This document shows, in pieces, positions 61,647 to 64,000 of a stretch of 64,000 nt of DNA. Made by a program: the position numbers and the translations under genes. Every line of letters starts with the position of its first letter. The stretch's first letter is position 1. The stretch covers positions 1 to 64,000 of the forward strand of contig JAEYUO010000093.1 of NCBI GenBank assembly GCA_023432465.1. The letters are read 5' to 3'. This DNA is from Planctomycetota bacterium (GTDB lineage Bacteria > Planctomycetota > Phycisphaerae > Phycisphaerales > UBA1924). The notes beneath the pieces are model-generated. The model saw only the letters and a list, made by a program, of their open reading frames with translations. It did not search any database and was not told where the DNA came from.

Positions 61647-63893
61647 ATGACGCTGAAGATGTCTTGCACGACCGCCGTAGTCGCGGCCGTCGCGTCCGCT
61701 TCGGGCCTCGCGCTCGCCGCGGACCAGACCCCCATCCCCCTCAACTACAACTTCAACGGCATGGTCCACACCGGCGAAGCAGGCTGGCCGGACAACCCCG
61801 ACGGCTTCCGCTCCATCGCGGATCGCGGCCTGCTCGTGGATGGCAACGCTGGCTCGCTCAACGCCGGTCCGATCACCGGCTCCACCGGCCTGAGCTATTC
61901 CATCGTCGGCTCGCCCTTCGTCGTGGACATCGTCCACCTCGGAAATCGGTTGATCTCGAACGCCTACGACGCCATCGAGGACGGCGACAACATCGGTATC
62001 CAGCCCAACTGGGATACCTCCCCCGACCACACCGTCCCCCAGGTCTCTGATGTCTCCAGTCTCAATCTGGAGATGTTCGGCAACACCCAGCTCGGCGTGC
62101 TCTACCAGATCAGCAACAGCGGCGGTGAGTTCGATATGACGCTCACCTTCACTGACACATCCAGCGTCACCGTCCGCCTCCGCGGGCCCGACTGGTTCGG
62201 CACTCCCGCCGTCCCTGCGCCGTTCGCGGGCGTGCTGTCGCAGACTCGTCTGGGCGGCGCAAGCGCCCTGTGGAGCTCGACCAACAGCAACGACCTCGGC
62301 TCCACCGCCCCCGCGGCCCAGCGCCTGAGCGTCATCGAGGCCGTCATCAGCGTCCAGGACCTCATCGCCGACGGCTTCGGCGACATCACAGGCAAGACGC
62401 TCGCTTCCATCACGTTCAGTAACGCCACCTATCCCGCCAACTTCGACCGCGGCTACGCAATCTTCGCCGCGACCATCCGCGGAGCCGAGAACTTCGGCCC
62501 CGAGGGCGTGGGATCGGTGAGCCCCAACCCCGTCGTCTCCGGCCAGTCCGCGACCTTCAGCGTCAGCGTCACCCCCGGCAGCGGCTCCCCCAACAACATC
62601 ACCGGCGTTGAAGTCGATGGCACCACCCTTGACCTCGGCGCCATCGTGCTCAACGACAGCGGCGTCGGCGGCGATCTCGTCCCCGGCGACAGCATCTGGA
62701 CCTCGACCGTGAACGTCCCGGGCACCGCCCTCGGCGGCCCGCGCAACGCTCAGTTCACGATCACCGATGCCCAGGCCAGGACGTCCAACGGCAACATCGC
62801 CTTCAACGTCCTCGGCCAGCCCGCCGCCACCGACCTCGGCACCCTCGCCGATGGCACGGTCAGTGTCCAGGCAGAACTCGTCTCCGGCGGCGTCGTCTGG
62901 TACCGCTTCGATCTCGCCCAGAGCGTCGATGGCATCGATCTGGAGTTCCTCGATATCGATACCGAGGGCTCTGTCATCACGGGCTCCGACACCGAGATCG
63001 GCCTGTACGACAGCCTCGGAAACCGCGTCGCCAACGACGATGACGACGGCAGTGCCAACCTCAGCCAGTTGAGCTTCGGTGCCCCCCTTCCCCGGCCGGC
63101 AGTCGGCACGAGTGTCGCCTATAACGGCCGCGACGGCGCAACCCTTGCCGCGGGCACCTACTACCTCGCCGTCTCAGGATTCGACGCCATCTTCAACGCT
63201 ACCAACTGGAACGTCACCACCACCCACACCCGCACCGGCACCCTCAACACCAACATCCGCCTCGGCATCGCCGACCCGAACGATGCCGTGCTCGCGGGCC
63301 CCATCAACAACCCCGCCAACAACAGCGACTACTACCTCCTCATCCGCGGCCTCAACTTCAATCTCGCCGAGTCGATCGGCGTCCTCCTGGGCGGGCACCT
63401 CGCCTCCATCCAGGATACCGATGAGAACGAGTTCGTTCGTGCCCAGGTGCTCGGCTTCGACGCCACCGACCGCCGCGGCTGGATCGGCTTCACCGATGTC
63501 GCCAGCGAGGGCAACTTCGTCTGGACCGACGGTTCCCCCGTCACCTACACCAACTGGGGCGGCGGCGAACCCAACAACGCTAACAACACCGAGCATTACG
63601 CCGAACTGCTCGGCTCCAACGGCCTCTGGAATGACATCAGCCTCGCCGGCGTCGCCGGCGGCGGCAACTGGGCCGTGGTCGAGGTCCCGGGCACCGGCGG
63701 TCCTCAGTTCTGCGATGCCGACTGGTGCCAGGACGGCTCCAAGTCCGTCGCGGACATCTTCTGCTTCCTCGCCGACTGGTTCGCGCTCGATCCCGATGCT
63801 CGAACCTACGGCGGCGCAGCGACCCCCGTGCAGGCCATCTTCGCATGGCTCGCCGTCTGGTTCGCAACGCCCAACGGACCCTGCACCCCGTAA
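61647..63893 (+). CDS. Exported C-type-lectin-like protein with divergent dockerin-like tail
   Basis: The 748-residue product starts with a signal peptide (AVVAAVASASGLALAAD). A long region of probable beta-sandwich domains follows. From about residue 560 comes a C-type-lectin-like domain: GGHLASIQDTDENEF, WIGFTDVASEGNFVWTDG, EPNN and WND motifs. The disulfide cysteines usual in such domains are absent. The last 55 residues (WCQDGSKSVADIFCFLADWF and AIFAWLAVWFA) resemble the dockerin-like pair in diverged form. The ATG at 61647 has AAGGAG five bases upstream. A terminator follows. Carbohydrate or surface binding is plausible but unproven. Confidence 0.85.
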   Translation: MTLKMSCTTAVVAAVASASGLALAADQTPIPLNYNFNGMVHTGEAGWPDNPDGFRSIADRGLLVDGNAGSLNAGPITGSTGLSYSIVGSPFVVDIVHLGNRLISNAYDAIEDGDNIGIQPNWDTSPDHTVPQVSDVSSLNLEMFGNTQLGVLYQISNSGGEFDMTLTFTDTSSVTVRLRGPDWFGTPAVPAPFAGVLSQTRLGGASALWSSTNSNDLGSTAPAAQRLSVIEAVISVQDLIADGFGDITGKTLASITFSNATYPANFDRGYAIFAATIRGAENFGPEGVGSVSPNPVVSGQSATFSVSVTPGSGSPNNITGVEVDGTTLDLGAIVLNDSGVGGDLVPGDSIWTSTVNVPGTALGGPRNAQFTITDAQARTSNGNIAFNVLGQPAATDLGTLADGTVSVQAELVSGGVVWYRFDLAQSVDGIDLEFLDIDTEGSVITGSDTEIGLYDSLGNRVANDDDDGSANLSQLSFGAPLPRPAVGTSVAYNGRDGATLAAGTYYLAVSGFDAIFNATNWNVTTTHTRTGTLNTNIRLGIADPNDAVLAGPINNPANNSDYYLLIRGLNFNLAESIGVLLGGHLASIQDTDENEFVRAQVLGFDATDRRGWIGFTDVASEGNFVWTDGSPVTYTNWGGGEPNNANNTEHYAELLGSNGLWNDISLAGVAGGGNWAVVEVPGTGGPQFCDADWCQDGSKSVADIFCFLADWFALDPDARTYGGAATPVQAIFAWLAVWFATPNGPCTP

Positions 63894-63931
63894 TCACGGC
63901 ACGCAGCCCCGATGCCCATCCTGAGTCCCAC

Positions 63932-63967
63932 GCGGCCCTCGTCACGCAGACGAGGGCCGCTTTCATT
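63932..63967 (+). terminator. Intrinsic terminator after the lectin-like gene
   Basis: GCGGCCCTCGTC pairs perfectly with GACGAGGGCCGC (12 bp, 5-base loop), followed by TTTCATT. It ends the exported-protein island. Confidence 0.85.
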
Positions 63968-64000
63968 CGCGCTCGCTTCGCCCGACGCTTGGGCCGAGAT

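Overview
The window looks like a chromosome segment of a planctomycete of the class Phycisphaerae. The evidence is high GC content, exported proteins ending in paired dockerin-like modules (PDIFAFLAAWFAG type), PEP-CTERM-like tails, large prepilin-like proteins with a C-terminal H...DGHV motif, and an mraZ gene without the usual division genes behind it. No rRNA, tRNA, CRISPR array or prophage was seen.

Layout. 1-2676 (+): the 3' part of a Fur-family regulator, an exported protein, and an ECF sigma factor overlapping a membrane anti-sigma-like gene. 2729-4973 (-): rpiA and an ALDH7-type aldehyde dehydrogenase. 5112-6410 (+): rdgB carrying an in-frame REP/RAYT transposase element, the most unusual locus here. 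6438-7940 (-): a DUF4375 membrane protein. 8041-11780 (+): a cobalamin riboswitch followed by four closely packed genes (beta-propeller-like PEP-CTERM protein, dockerin-tailed surface protein, prepilin-like protein, [2Fe-2S] protein).

11816-22587 (-): the information-processing block, rplK-rplA-rplJ-rplL, a terminator, then rpoB-rpoC and a second terminator. 22789-34008: mixed housekeeping and hypothetical genes (YceH, chorismate synthase, membrane-fused spermidine-synthase-like protein, HAD phosphatase, DUF4258 pair, amidohydrolase, glycosyltransferase, flavin reductase-like protein), with heptamer tandem repeats between some of them. 34195-35074: an orphan mraZ behind four 10-bp operator repeats, then purine-rich repeats and an isolated strong terminator. 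35200-50530: a DUF418 gene with an in-frame stop, a serine hydrolase, atpD, a 14-repeat surface protein, a GNAT acetyltransferase, mnmE, a NifU-N protein, the c-di-AMP pair cdaA-cdaR, and atpA. atpD and atpA are about 9 kb apart with no other ATP synthase gene between them.

50650-63893: a secretion and surface island with a prepilin-like protein, then five large exported proteins all on the + strand. They are a dockerin-tailed protein, a DNRLRE/PEP-CTERM protein, a DNRLRE-multicopper oxidase fusion, a sugar-dehydrogenase-like propeller with PKD and Ig domains, and a C-type-lectin-like protein. Across the window six proteins carry the paired dockerin-like tail and two carry PEP-CTERM-like tails, so two surface-sorting routes appear to operate side by side.
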